DNA of 64,000 bases from Chryseolinea sp. H1M3-3 (GTDB lineage Bacteria > Bacteroidota > Bacteroidia > Cytophagales > Cyclobacteriaceae): NCBI RefSeq assembly GCF_029360725.1, contig NZ_JARKMY010000010.1, forward strand, positions 512,339 to 576,338. Direction: 5' to 3'. Positions 25,863 through 34,477 of the stretch are shown here, in pieces. The notes under the pieces were generated by a model. It was not told the DNA's origin. It did no database searches and saw nothing but the letters and a program-made list of their open reading frames with translations. The translations under genes and the position numbers were made by a program. The stretch's first letter is position 1. Each line of letters opens with the position of its first letter.

Positions 25863-26103
25863 TTGAAAAATATAAGGATCATATACTACCTATGTGCTTG
25901 GCTATTGCCTTGCCATCACTATACCCATATACGCTCAACAAACTATAACGATCAGTGGATCGGACTAACTGATGCAATGTTGTTTAGCTGCGTCTCAAAT
26001 GCCCAATCCGTCCATACCAATTACAATACTTACCCGCGTATAACAGCCACAGCCTGGACAAGTGGAAGTCCGACTTATCCCGCTTGTGTAGCAAAGAATG
26101 GCC
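25863..26103 (+). pseudogene. Possible decayed start of a secreted protein
   Basis: An ATG-less frame beginning KNIRIIYYLCAWLL gives way, one base out of frame, to LAITIPIYAQQTITISGSD, which looks like a signal-peptide end and the first mature residues of a Bacteroidota secreted protein. Later pieces (YPRITATAWTSGSPTY) do not join in one frame. The end runs into the convergent hipT-like gene. Low certainty. Confidence 0.3.
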
Positions 26104-27090
26104 TTACTTGTTGTAGCGAATACTCATGCGGGTCATTTTATCCTTGTAGGTATTTTTATAGATGACTTTTATGTCATCACCTAAAAAAGATGCGTCAACC
26201 AATTTGTCAATACTCGCTTCCTTACCATTAAACTCTTCGATTATTTTAACTACTCGAGTTTCTTTTATGCCTAATACCTTACCAAATTCAAGGAAGTCGT
26301 CATATGTGTAGAAGCCATGGGCATCAAATGATTCACTGAATCTGTCTTTAAAAAGAGTTAGGGCCATATCGGCTTCACGTGGTGAATGTATTCTTGTACA
26401 TAATAAATCGTAAGCTGGAGTAAGAACATGATCACCCTCATCCGTTAGCATGGCGGAGAAATTTTTTACGTGTGCATCTCCATTTGAAAAGATGTAGTTG
26501 AACAGCACCAATCTGAAAAACTTTTCAAGCTCAATCGCTGATGTGGCAATATGACGCTTGATGAGTAAACCAATTTCCTCGTAGGAAAGGTCATACTTGT
26601 AGTTTTTCCCATGGGTTTCTTCTGTTGCCTGTGCGATCTGGGCGAAATCTTCCTGGGGATATTTCGAACCATCGCTCTTTACATCGAATCTCTTTACCAG
26701 ATACGCGGGACTGTTGTCACTGAAATGAATGATGGCACTTGGTGGTACGGTAATCTTGAAAAGTTGTCCCGCCAGTTGCATTGTTAAATGTTCATTGGCG
26801 GGTGCCTGATCAAGGTTCCTAAATTGGCCGACCGGAATTGGCTTAAGAATGTATTGTCCTCCCTTATCTGTAAGAACAAGCTTGTTATCGTCAAGACGCA
26901 TGGAGTATTTTACCTGCACCCCGGAAATAGATAATTTCTTTGTTCTCTCTTGATAGAGATCCGAATCTTCCTTGTAAGGCGAATTGAAAGGAAGAACATG
27001 CTCAACCTTTTTGCCTTCAAATAGATCTTTCAGGCACTTCCGGCAATAGCCAGCGTAATCAACTTGTTTTAAGCAACCTGAACAGTTCAT
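26104..27090 (-). CDS. hipT: HipT-like toxin kinase (HipA family without its N-terminal domain)
   Basis: 328 residues. A small Cys4 knuckle (C3, C6, C16, C19) precedes a HipA-type kinase. The Gly-rich loop KLSISGVQVKYS has an SIS at 54-56, the position of the autophosphorylated serines in E. coli HipT. Further motifs are AYLVKRFD (ATP-site Lys), NYIFSNGDAHVKNFS at about 198-212 (catalytic Asp and the H-x-KN pair) and LTPAYDLL (metal Asp). The N-terminal subdomain that full-length HipA carries is encoded separately by the upstream 109-aa gene, which overlaps this one by 4 bp. The gene order hipB-hipS-hipT equals the tripartite E. coli O127 system, in which HipT phosphorylates TrpS. The Cys4 knuckle is an extra. 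The target here is not known. Confidence 0.88.
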   Translation of the reverse strand: MNCSGCLKQVDYAGYCRKCLKDLFEGKKVEHVLPFNSPYKEDSDLYQERTKKLSISGVQVKYSMRLDDNKLVLTDKGGQYILKPIPVGQFRNLDQAPANEHLTMQLAGQLFKITVPPSAIIHFSDNSPAYLVKRFDVKSDGSKYPQEDFAQIAQATEETHGKNYKYDLSYEEIGLLIKRHIATSAIELEKFFRLVLFNYIFSNGDAHVKNFSAMLTDEGDHVLTPAYDLLCTRIHSPREADMALTLFKDRFSESFDAHGFYTYDDFLEFGKVLGIKETRVVKIIEEFNGKEASIDKLVDASFLGDDIKVIYKNTYKDKMTRMSIRYNK

Positions 27091-27416
27091 GATGATATTT
27101 CTTTCACGGTAATTGATCCTATAGTATCTGATTGGGCTGTTGCAAGTAACAGACTGAAATGGTCGTTCTCATCAATTTTCAACAATCTGCATTGCGTTTG
27201 TCTGTTTACTCCTTCGGACAGCAGCCCGTAAAAAAATGGAAACAAAAAGTGTGAGCGATATTCTTGTTGAGTTTTAGGCATCGAAAGACTAATCGCTCTT
27301 CGGGCAGGATTAATAAAATAGTCGTCATCATAGCGAAAAATGTATTGCTGACGATCAGTCTTTTCAAGAATGCCTGCAAGCATTCCATTATTATACACTT
27401 CGGCCTTCCGTGGCAT
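27087..27416 (-). CDS. hipS: HipS-like antitoxin (stand-alone HipA N-terminal subdomain)
   Basis: 109 residues matching the N-subdomain-1 of HipA: KAEVYNNGMLAGILEKTDRQ, then YIFRYDDDYFINPARRAISL, SMPKTQQEY, and the end FPFFYGLLSEGVNRQTQCRL. In bipartite HipBA this domain is fused to the kinase. Here it is a separate gene, translationally linked to both neighbours: it overlaps the hipB stop by one base and the hipT start by four. In the known HipBST system HipS rather than HipB neutralises the kinase, so the same role is inferred. Confidence 0.85.
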   Translation of the reverse strand: MPRKAEVYNNGMLAGILEKTDRQQYIFRYDDDYFINPARRAISLSMPKTQQEYRSHFLFPFFYGLLSEGVNRQTQCRLLKIDENDHFSLLLATAQSDTIGSITVKEISS

Positions 27417-27631
27417 TACTTAATCACCTCAATTTTGATTTCCATTCCCAGCACATTGCAGATTTTCAAAAGAGTCTCCAATTCAGGATTTGCAATGCCT
27501 TTTTCTATGTCCCGAAGTGTTCGTGGAGAAATGCCGGCAATATCTGCTAGCTGCTCTTGCGCTATTTTTCGTGCTTTTCGCCTGGATTGGAGAATGTCTC
27601 CGATAGCCACTTTTGCCATGTTTTGATTCAT
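27416..27631 (-). CDS. hipB: HipB-like XRE-family autorepressor
   Basis: From ATG 27631 (MNQNMAKVAIGD) the protein has 71 residues. A second ATG at 27619 is also possible. It is a compact helix-turn-helix: ILQSRRKARKIAQEQLADIA, then GISPRTLRDIEKGIANPELE, then TLLKICNVLGMEIKIEVIK. It is the first gene of the hipBST operon, and the upstream DNA has several inverted repeats for its dimer. Confidence 0.85.
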   Translation of the reverse strand: MNQNMAKVAIGDILQSRRKARKIAQEQLADIAGISPRTLRDIEKGIANPELETLLKICNVLGMEIKIEVIK

Positions 27632-27638
27632 AGGATTA

Positions 27639-27792
27639 GGCAATTAATTGCCGATTAAGATAATAAATCTTATTTAATGCCCTAATATACGAAGAAATAG
27701 GAAATTTAATTCCTATTCGGAATTATAGTTCCTATTCTATTTCATAAGACCGAGAAACAGGATGATAGCCCAAAAATGGGCAACTAATTGCC
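27639..27792 (-). promoter_or_regulatory. Operator array upstream of hipBST
   Basis: Four symmetric sites precede hipB. GGCAATTAATTGCC at 27639-27652 is a perfect palindrome touching the start region. AATAGGAA (27696-27703) and TTCCTATT (27710-27717) are a perfect 8-bp inverted repeat with a 6-bp gap. GGAA-N6-TTCC follows at 27719-27732. GGCAACTAATTGCC at 27779-27792 is a near copy of the first site, and both are followed by GATT. Two site types therefore alternate, consistent with cooperative autorepression by HipB, or with two different DNA-binding activities. Confidence 0.65.
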
Positions 27793-28337
27793 GATTTTAT
27801 GTTCAATGTCTAGTTTTTGCAAAAAAATTAGACATAGGTGGATTTCACGTCGAGACGGAGAAATTCCGGTTAACTCTGCAGTCCAATTTGTCATTGACTA
27901 CATTGGCTTTTAAGACCAATACCACTGCACACCTCTTATCGACAAAGCGAATAAAAAAAGTCTCTCAGAGAGTATTGCTCAGGCGAGCGAACTTCTAAAG
28001 GAGAATCTAAAAAGACAAAGAATAAATCAGGAGTTAGTAAGAATGTAAAATATTGATAGGATAACGGAATTTCACCGACTATGCCGTTTGAATCTTACCT
28101 TTAACTCTTTAACCCCATCTCTTTTTCCACTGCTGCTCCTCCTTCACCTCACGATCCATCATATCAGGTTCGTTACCAGCTTAGATTATTCCCACGACTG
28201 TGGGCGTCGAGTAGTGTATTAAGCGGGGCGACACGTTCGGATAAAGGCGGACAGGTTTTCAGTAGGCTCGGTTGAATCCTTCAATTGCTGGTTCAACGTA
28301 CAATCATTCCGTTGCGATTCTTCACGTTTGGACGTAA
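27793..28337. other. Gene-poor region between hipBST and cassette copy 2
   Basis: No complete gene is seen. A forward frame near 27920-28047 ends with an amphipathic stretch (ASELLKENLKRQRINQELVR) that might be the tail of a small antitoxin, but it has no start and no partner. A relaxase-like tail remnant lies on the reverse strand at 28090-28220. Confidence 0.3.
28090..28220 (-). pseudogene. Relaxase C-terminal remnant 3
   Basis: The reverse strand reads AGNEPDMMDREVKEEQQWKK and ends RWG with a stop, related to the tail at 21.5 kb (NEPDMAHRHLRLKRKKRRRL). The DNA around CATATCAGGTTCGTTA is identical between the two places. Upstream sequence no longer matches. Confidence 0.5.
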
Positions 28338-28340
28338 AAG

Positions 28341-28377
28341 AAAAAAGGCGCCAGGCAAAACGTGCATGCCCGACGCC
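28341..28377 (-). terminator. Rho-independent-type terminator of cassette copy 2
   Basis: On the reverse strand GGCGTCGGGC (28377-28368) pairs with GCCTGGCGCC (28356-28347) as a 10-bp stem with two G-U pairs, followed by TTTTTTC. It is a stronger version of the hairpin at 3391-3428. Confidence 0.75.
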
Positions 28378-29492
28378 GTAGTCATATTGACTCATGTTGA
28401 ATGGTGTTAAGATTTCCGAATGTTACGCTGGCAGCAGTGTGTACTTTACTGCTTTCAACGGTGTGCCTGGTGCATTCTTCCTCGAAGAAATACCGGCTGG
28501 TTTTGTTAGTTGCTGTTCATGTCGTTTCTTTTAAGTTATCAATCACGTTAATAGCTTCCTTCAGGGACAGCGATCCAGTGCGCTTTGATAATGCCTTCAA
28601 AATATTTTGTGGAAAGGATTCGAAGGACTGTTGCTGTGCCTGTGAAGTGTTACCTCGAGCATTACGCCAGTAATTTCTCGAAGATGGTCTCATTGCCAGG
28701 ACGGTCGATCGCCGTAACGACGATCTTCACTCCTGTCAACGATGCAAGCGCTTGCGTGGTGACGTACTTCCATTCTGTGTCACCAGCCTTGAGCGACGCT
28801 TCGCCAGACTCGATCAATACACCATCAGCGTTTTGGATGTCAATCTTCATCCTGATGGTCTTTGCATTGTCTGACACCAACACCGGGATCATGCTTCCCA
28901 CCGCACCCGTAAATCCGGATACGTTCACGTCGAGCACTTTTGGACGGGTAATGTAGTCACCCAGCGCCGCTGCAAAAGGATTAGCAAAGGCGCCGTTACC
29001 GGCCATCTCTTTGTACTCCTGCTTCGCTACGGGATCCTGCATCTTAGCTTTCGCATATTCAGCCGCCCGTTGAAAGCGTACCTGATGCGCTAATTGCTTT
29101 TCTGTCTGAACCCTTGGGGCCGTCGACCTTCTTGATGCCACTGTAACGCCGCGTACTACACGGAACACAATCTTTTTTCCAAACTTGCCGCTCATGCCTT
29201 CGGTCAAGTCATTTTCTTTAATAAGAGCCATAAATAAATAAATTTTTAAAGGTTAAACATTAATTAAACTACTATCGCCTCTCGGACAACCCGCGGTGTT
29301 ATCGTTGAATTGATATTTCAAAAGTAGGCGGGCAGACCGCAACCAACTTTCGGTCTGATTTTTATTTAAAAATATTTTTACTTTTTTTGATAACTGACAT
29401 TATTTCAGGTTTCATCGCCGAACCTGACACTGCCTAAACCATGAATAAACCTTGCCTATACTGTCAGTATACTAACCCATAGCTATTACTAT
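28366..29492 (-). repeat. 1.1-kb duplicated gene cassette, copy 2
   Basis: Nearly identical to 3417-4537 over its whole length. It includes the upstream hairpin (29333-29339 with 29351-29357) and the TATACTGTCAGTATA palindrome at 29457-29471. Beyond the palindrome the two loci diverge completely. In copy 2 the follow-on small frame downstream of the 189-aa gene keeps the longer end KEAINVIDNLKETT but has lost frame near its start. Confidence 0.85.
28662..29231 (-). CDS. Cassette protein, 189 aa (copy 2)
   Basis: This has the same length and start as the protein at 3714-4283 and differs at only a handful of positions (for example VVRGVTVASRR versus VVHGVTLASRR, and ITRP versus MTRP). It has the DUF6266-like N-terminal pattern and a C-terminal beta domain ending RPGNETIFEKLLA. 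The few differences are mostly conservative, which suggests that both copies are under selection or that gene conversion is recent. Function unknown. Confidence 0.7.
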   Translation of the reverse strand: MALIKENDLTEGMSGKFGKKIVFRVVRGVTVASRRSTAPRVQTEKQLAHQVRFQRAAEYAKAKMQDPVAKQEYKEMAGNGAFANPFAAALGDYITRPKVLDVNVSGFTGAVGSMIPVLVSDNAKTIRMKIDIQNADGVLIESGEASLKAGDTEWKYVTTQALASLTGVKIVVTAIDRPGNETIFEKLLA

Positions 29493-30079
29493 TCGAGCCG
29501 ACGCCAATTGTCAAAATGTTGTAATCCGTTAGTACTATTTCATTAATGAAAGGCCTCGTGATCGGAAAAAGTATTACTGAACGCTGTAGGAGTTGATGGA
29601 AAAAGTAGTAGGTGAAAGTTTGGGGCGGTTGACATTGTGGGAGGAGTTGGAGATGTTGGAGAGCGTTCGGGTTGTAATGGAGACGTAGGTGGATGGAGAT
29701 ATTTTAAGGCGAGGTTTATTTACTTGTAGGGATTGAATCGATAGGTCATTTTGAGATTTTGAGAGGGTTCTGTTAATATCGCGCGAACGACGAAAGATCG
29801 GTGAAAAGTCGTATTCGCTTTCTTCAGAGCTGCGATCCCGCTGGGACGATTATAGGTCGGTTAACAAATTAACGGTGAATGCACTAGGCCGACCGTTATT
29901 TTGGACTCTCGAATTGCTCACGCTTGAAATCAGTGCAAAGAACATCAAAGTGAGATAAAGGTAATGATACTTTGGGATTTGGGGAAAGGATCATGAAATA
30001 TTTTCGTCACAGATTAATTTTTTCGGCTTTCCACTGCGACATAAAGCTGAGAATCGAAACTATGCGGCAACATTTTCAT
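29493..30079. other. Intergenic region
   Basis: No coding pattern, RNA gene or strong repeat is seen in this 590-bp stretch. A G-rich purine stretch (about 29590-29700) is the only compositional feature. Confidence 0.3.
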
Positions 30080-30439
30080 TCAACGTTGTCTTTTTACAAC
30101 CAATTTGGAATTGTTGATGCCCACAACAGCAAAATGAAAAATAGTATTAGAATTTTCGATAGTTGCTCGAATGGAGCAATCCCTTTCAACTAATTCCCAC
30201 GTTCCCACACTCTTCCTTCCTTTATCCGTCATGCCGGAATCAAAATAAAAAAAGGTTCCATCGGCACTCAGTAAAAACGCATTTCTTCCTCTTGATATTG
30301 GAAAGTTATAGTCCGCAGTTCGGTAGACTTCGCAGTCCTTAATATTTTCTTCATAAGAATATATCCACTTTTTGTCGTACAATTTGGGAGGCAATTCGCA
30401 TTGATACCAAAATAAAAAAGCGAGTGATATAAAAAACAT
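30080..30439 (-). CDS. Small exported protein of unknown function
   Basis: 119 residues with an N-terminal hydrophobic segment (MFFISLAFLFWYQC) that could be a signal or lipid anchor, although the residues before the Cys are not a good lipobox. The rest resembles a small lipocalin-like or META-type domain: GRNAFLLSADGTFFYFDSG, then VGTWELVERDCSIRATIE, then FHFAVVGINNSKLVVKRQR. It begins one base after the end of the metalloprotease gene and is probably co-transcribed with it; an inhibitor or immunity-like role toward the protease is conceivable but unsupported. Confidence 0.55.
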   Translation of the reverse strand: MFFISLAFLFWYQCELPPKLYDKKWIYSYEENIKDCEVYRTADYNFPISRGRNAFLLSADGTFFYFDSGMTDKGRKSVGTWELVERDCSIRATIENSNTIFHFAVVGINNSKLVVKRQR

Positions 30440-30440
30440 A

Positions 30441-31457
30441 TTAGTATTCTCTAATCTCTTCTAAAAAGTAAATTTTATTTATACCGGTTTGCGTGTATTT
30501 AATTGAGCCTGCCCGACGGAGGGTAGCAATGGTGGACTTAATTCTATCCGCCTGCCCTTTTGAAAACATAAACATTGCAGCGTCATCCACATAATCCATG
30601 TAATTCATGAACATATCGCCGTTTGGTTGGTTGTCGCAGCTGATATGAGGAAATGTAGTTTGGCGTCCTACGTTTTGTCTTTCTTGGTTTGGAGTATCTT
30701 CAACCTCATCCGTATCCGTACAGGAGGGTAATCCGTCATTACCCCAAATATGAAACAAATTAAACCAATGTCCGACTTCATGGGTCGCGGTCCTGCCCCT
30801 ATCAAAAGGAGCCGGTGCTCGTCCATTCGCTCCAAAGGCATTAAACCATATAACCACACCGTCTGTAGATTCAGGTCCTCCAGGAAATTGCGCATGGCCA
30901 AGCAATTGATCTCCGTTTTCGTCTGGACCAAGATTGCACACCCAAATATTAAGAAATCTATCTCGAGGCCAGGCATCATCTCCACCCTTAGCTGAGAATT
31001 TCATATCATGGTCTTCGAGAAATACATCGAGTTCCGTTTGTTTAGAAATAACTCCGGAATGTGGTTTCCCGGCGGGATCCTTATCCGTAAGTTTAAATTT
31101 TACACGTGGATTACCGACAAATGCTTTAAAAGTAGCAGGTACATTTTTTACATCGGAATTAGATGCATTGAAATCTTGGTTAAGGACTTCAATTTGAGAC
31201 AGAACTGTTTCTCGGGAAACTTTTTGCGCGTTTTCCTTCCATAGTACGTGAACGACAACGTTGATGGTTGTTTCTAGCACGACTCTAGAATTTAAATTAA
31301 TGGCTTCTCGTTCTCTCATCATTAAATTTCGGTTAAAACGAAAATTAGGATCAGTTTCAAGTGCTTTGTTGTAAAGGTTCATTGATGCACATCCTCTTTG
31401 CGAAAACGTCGCATTGGATGTTAGGATAAATAGTACTGTAATAAAACGCAATTTCAT
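30441..31457 (-). CDS. Secreted zinc metalloprotease, pappalysin (M43) type
   Basis: 338 residues: signal peptide MKLRFITVLFILTSNATFS, then a pro-region (NLYNKALETDPNFRFNRNLM). The catalytic domain begins VVVHVLWKENAQKVS and QIEVLNQDFNASNSD, as in ulilysin. The zinc site is TATHEVGHWFNLFHIWG (HExxHxxxxxH), and the Met-turn is MFMNYMDYVDDAAM. The Cys pairs typical of M43 (CTDTD, SCDNQPNG) are present. There is no T9SS sorting domain, so the product may be released freely or stay periplasmic. Its role in the neighbourhood of a two-component operon is unknown. Confidence 0.9.
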   Translation of the reverse strand: MKLRFITVLFILTSNATFSQRGCASMNLYNKALETDPNFRFNRNLMMREREAINLNSRVVLETTINVVVHVLWKENAQKVSRETVLSQIEVLNQDFNASNSDVKNVPATFKAFVGNPRVKFKLTDKDPAGKPHSGVISKQTELDVFLEDHDMKFSAKGGDDAWPRDRFLNIWVCNLGPDENGDQLLGHAQFPGGPESTDGVVIWFNAFGANGRAPAPFDRGRTATHEVGHWFNLFHIWGNDGLPSCTDTDEVEDTPNQERQNVGRQTTFPHISCDNQPNGDMFMNYMDYVDDAAMFMFSKGQADRIKSTIATLRRAGSIKYTQTGINKIYFLEEIREY

Positions 31458-31582
31458 ATTTAGTTGATTTAAAAGTTATGTTTTTCAAAATTTAATGGAG
31501 TCCATTAGGGCATTGAGTGTAATCTCAGGGTGACGAGTGAGGTGCGTATCCACCATACAAATCACGCAATAGCTAATAGACA

Positions 31583-33133
31583 CTAATTTGTAAGTCGATA
31601 ATTAAGGGAAACGTACCAGCTCGCGTCAAATTTGTTGTAATAGGCTTTGGTAATATCTTTTATCACCGATTCATCAGTGAGATTCATGCCCTCGCTGAAG
31701 TCGCCGCGAAGCGTTTGGTTAAAAAGCAAAGCTGCACCAGTGGTGATAGAAAATCGGTTAAATTCAGAAAAGCCTGCGCCAATTAAGAATGTTGGGTATT
31801 CTTTTCCAGTCGCAACACCCACTTGTGGCAGAATCAAATTAATGTCAAGCTTACGCAAATGCACATAGTAATTGAGAAATAGTGTTGGTAAAACGATTTT
31901 AGTTGTTGTTGTATTTGCTATAGTATGTATTCCATTACTCGAATTGACAAAATAATTATTGAAAGTGTACTGATCCGGTAACAAAGCAATTCCAGTCGAA
32001 ATCTCTAACTGTGGTTTGTTTTTAACAACCGTCAAGTTAATATTCAATGTATCTTTTGGTTTGCTAATAAGATCATTGGAAAGATCCAATGATATAATCG
32101 TAACACTAACTCCAATATCCTTTCCACGTTGGAGTTTTTGCGAGCCATACGGCACGTATTCATTCGAAATAAGCCCTGTGTGTTTTTTCTCTATTATAAA
32201 CTTGCGTGCAGCATCAACAAGTGAACCGAAAGCATTAATTCGGTCACTCATTGTTTTCATATCTTTGTCGGTAAATACGCTGACCCATTTTGCTGTTGCT
32301 TGTGCATAACTGTCAATGGTTGCATTAAAGGTCGATAGATCTTTTGCAGTCGGAGGGTTCGTGATCACATGATTTTTAGCATCCTTTAAGGATTGCTGAA
32401 GAGCCTCAAGTATCCTTTTTACTTTATTTAAGCAATCGTTAGTTTCAGTTTTTAAATCAATGAGATTTTGGGAGGATATATCAAAATTAGTAAAAGATGT
32501 TTCTTTTGATAAGCTCAATACCGCATTTGACATGACTGCCAGAACATTTCCATTTCCACTGCAATCACATACATTAGTGATATCACCGTATAAAAAACTT
32601 TCTATCCCACTTACTTTTTCCGCTATGTCTGTATAATAGGCTTTTTTAATATATCGATCGTCGCTGATTGTTAATAAAAAATCTTTTAAAATGACTGAGG
32701 GAAATATTTTTGGGGCTGCTTTATTAACTCGAGCTCCGGACTTAAAGGATCCAACCTCTGAAACAGGTCCAAATGTTCCGGTCATCTGTTTGAGAAAAGA
32801 ATCTAAAGCGCTGGTTGAAGGACTTTCAATTTCGGACAGCTTGACCGTCACGTTATATAATAAAGGATTTAAAAATTGAATCCTTACATTCAAATCTTCA
32901 TTAACGCTCAGATTAGTCGACAAATAGTCTCCATCATGGAAATCCATAGAACCAACGGCTAGTTTATTACCTTTATGGGTGAAATCAAGGTATCCTCCAG
33001 GAGGACCTTTGGGTGAAGCAACCGTAAGAGACTTAAAGCGAACGGAGTTCAACCTTTTCATCGTTTTCTCGCTTTGACCAAAAAGCTCTATAAAAAGTAA
33101 AGCAAGAAACACTGCTGCAATAATTTTTTTCAT
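31583..33133 (-). CDS. Secreted protein with predicted C-terminal beta-barrel (related to the protein at 39712)
   Basis: From ATG 33133 the protein has 516 residues; the upstream in-frame extension has no signal character. A signal peptide (MKKIIAAVFLALLFIELFGQ) is followed by a beta domain (DLNVRIQFLNPLLYNVTVKL), a Ser/Lys-rich helical middle (TNCLNKV-type coiled stretch, residues about 200-300) and a C-terminal barrel-like region. The barrel strands read ISTGIALLPDQY, PTLFLNYYVHLRKLDIN, FLIGAGFSEFNRFSITTGAA and SWYVSLNYRLTN. The order of parts and several strands correspond to the 600-aa protein at 39712, so I take them as one family of unknown function. It is divergent from the operon at 33413. 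Confidence 0.65.
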   Translation of the reverse strand: MKKIIAAVFLALLFIELFGQSEKTMKRLNSVRFKSLTVASPKGPPGGYLDFTHKGNKLAVGSMDFHDGDYLSTNLSVNEDLNVRIQFLNPLLYNVTVKLSEIESPSTSALDSFLKQMTGTFGPVSEVGSFKSGARVNKAAPKIFPSVILKDFLLTISDDRYIKKAYYTDIAEKVSGIESFLYGDITNVCDCSGNGNVLAVMSNAVLSLSKETSFTNFDISSQNLIDLKTETNDCLNKVKRILEALQQSLKDAKNHVITNPPTAKDLSTFNATIDSYAQATAKWVSVFTDKDMKTMSDRINAFGSLVDAARKFIIEKKHTGLISNEYVPYGSQKLQRGKDIGVSVTIISLDLSNDLISKPKDTLNINLTVVKNKPQLEISTGIALLPDQYTFNNYFVNSSNGIHTIANTTTTKIVLPTLFLNYYVHLRKLDINLILPQVGVATGKEYPTFLIGAGFSEFNRFSITTGAALLFNQTLRGDFSEGMNLTDESVIKDITKAYYNKFDASWYVSLNYRLTN

Positions 33134-33234
33134 ATGGACGTTAAGGATTTTGCAATTATTTACCAAAGGTTCACAATGCTTGCAGTGGGATGTGGTCTTC
33201 ATTTTTTAGAGTTTAATTAAGTGAAAGATTTTGA

Positions 33235-33252
33235 TTGGTTTTTGATAACCAA
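33235..33252. promoter_or_regulatory. Inverted repeat in the divergent promoter region
   Basis: TTGGTT (33235-33240) and AACCAA (33247-33252) form a perfect inverted repeat with a 6-bp gap between the divergent starts at 33133 and 33413. Confidence 0.35.
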
Positions 33253-33304
33253 ATTTTGCAAGGGTAATGGATCGTAGCAACGAGAAAAATCAGGAGATTA
33301 ATGC

Positions 33305-33323
33305 AGGATTTCTCCTATAACTT
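33305..33323. promoter_or_regulatory. AGGA-N4-TCCT motif, site 1
   Basis: AGGATTTCTCCT at 33305-33316 is followed by ATAACTTGT. The same palindromic core with a similar flank occurs at 38103-38114 (reverse strand: AGGATTTTTCCTGAACTTGT), and a weaker version at 37704-37716. Its position between two divergent genes suggests an operator, possibly for the response regulator at 35242. Confidence 0.5.
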
Positions 33324-33412
33324 GTCCAGAAAAACATGGTATTTGGGAACCGGTTGTGTCAAACCGAAAAAGTAATCATAGATTCAAATCACGAATCTAA
33401 AAAATCAAAACT

Positions 33413-33841
33413 ATGCCACTTAACCAATTCTTTACCGAAGACAAGCTTCAGCAGAATGATCTTTGTCAAACAATCACTCAAGATAATATCGATTGGAGTG
33501 ATGCCGATGTATTAATCAATGCGTTCAAACAATTCATGCGTGACAAATCGCTGGGCGTTAATCTTGGATATGTCTTGAACCGTAATGACCTTAACGCCCT
33601 TTTGAATCAGGACGGCCAGGAATTGCACCTGAAGATCTACCTTGCCTACTCGGCAATCGATAAAACATTCAGACTTGTTCCAATTGCCTGCGAGCTTAAT
33701 CCAGATACACAGGATTATGATGATTACAGAATTCCGACCACCAAACCTGCAGACACATCAAGTTTGCCGCGCATCGATAATCCTAGACCTTGCCCGCCAA
33801 GATGTGGTAGAACAAACTTCCTAAATGAGGAACTAGAGTAA
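33413..33841 (+). CDS. Small protein of unknown function, first gene of a two-component operon
   Basis: 142 residues, soluble, starting MPLNQFFTEDKLQQNDLCQT. A helical half (WSDADVLINAFKQFMRDKS) is followed by a beta part (ELHLKIYLAYSAIDKTFRLV) and a Pro/Cys-rich end (RPCPPRCGRTNF) with a possible metal-binding CPPRC. The stop is directly followed by the ATG of the membrane protein (TAAATG), so translation is coupled. I do not recognise the family. Its place before a membrane protein, a histidine kinase and a response regulator suggests a signalling accessory. Confidence 0.6.
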   Translation: MPLNQFFTEDKLQQNDLCQTITQDNIDWSDADVLINAFKQFMRDKSLGVNLGYVLNRNDLNALLNQDGQELHLKIYLAYSAIDKTFRLVPIACELNPDTQDYDDYRIPTTKPADTSSLPRIDNPRPCPPRCGRTNFLNEELE

Positions 33842-34477
33842 ATGATTTTTGATATTATCACCGATACCATACTTCCACTCATTTTACTAGTTATCATACT
33901 TCGTAATTTTAGAATGGTACCAAAAGGTTTGAGAATAATCTTTTGGTACCTTTTTACTTCAACTTTGATTTTTATCCTTAGTAACTTACTGGCCGACAGA
34001 AAAATCAACAATTTGTTTTTATACCATCTATATACACCTCTTTCGTTTTTTTTCTTCACGTACTTTTTTTATTCTTTGAATCTCAATAGGACATTTAACC
34101 ACATTTTGGTGGTGGCTTACATTATTTTCGCGTTGTTTGCTTTGATCAACAGCGTCTTCATTCAAAAACTGACTGAGTTTGACACCAACAGCATTTTACT
34201 GTCAAGCCTTCTCTCGATCATTTTTTCGATAACATACTATTGCTTGATGCTCATTAAAGACTATCCACTGATAGCAAAAAAAATATATTCGTTCTGGATC
34301 GTTTCGGGAATATTTATTTACGCATCCGGAACATTTATCATTTTTTATTTCTTTAAATACAAGGAAGTTTTCTTTACGTCGGTTGCTGACCAGTTTTGGG
34401 AGATCCAAAATATTATTTTTATTATGCGAACCTTATTCTTTGCTGTAGCCATTATTATATGTATCCGGAACAGCTAG
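33842..34477 (+). CDS. Six-transmembrane protein, likely sensor part of the two-component system
   Basis: 211 residues, almost entirely hydrophobic, with about six membrane segments (TILPLILLVIILRNF, FWYLFTSTLIFILSNLLA, LYTPLSFFFFTYFFYSL, ILVVAYIIFALFALINSVF, LLSIIFSITYYCLM and the last near IIFIMRTLFFAVAIIICI). The short cytoplasmic tail overlaps the start of the kinase gene by 19 bp. The kinase itself has only one membrane segment and no sensor domain, so this protein may provide the membrane sensing part in trans. Confidence 0.65.
   Translation: MIFDIITDTILPLILLVIILRNFRMVPKGLRIIFWYLFTSTLIFILSNLLADRKINNLFLYHLYTPLSFFFFTYFFYSLNLNRTFNHILVVAYIIFALFALINSVFIQKLTEFDTNSILLSSLLSIIFSITYYCLMLIKDYPLIAKKIYSFWIVSGIFIYASGTFIIFYFFKYKEVFFTSVADQFWEIQNIIFIMRTLFFAVAIIICIRNS

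Noticed and set aside
27762..27998. Forward frame of 78 codons in the hipBST upstream region
   Set aside because: It starts within the operator array and shows no domain. A separate frame just downstream has an antitoxin-like helix but no start codon.
34396..34458. Longer N-terminus for the histidine kinase
   Set aside because: It would extend the overlap with the membrane protein gene from 19 to 82 bp, and the added residues have no function in the family; ATG 34459 fits better.
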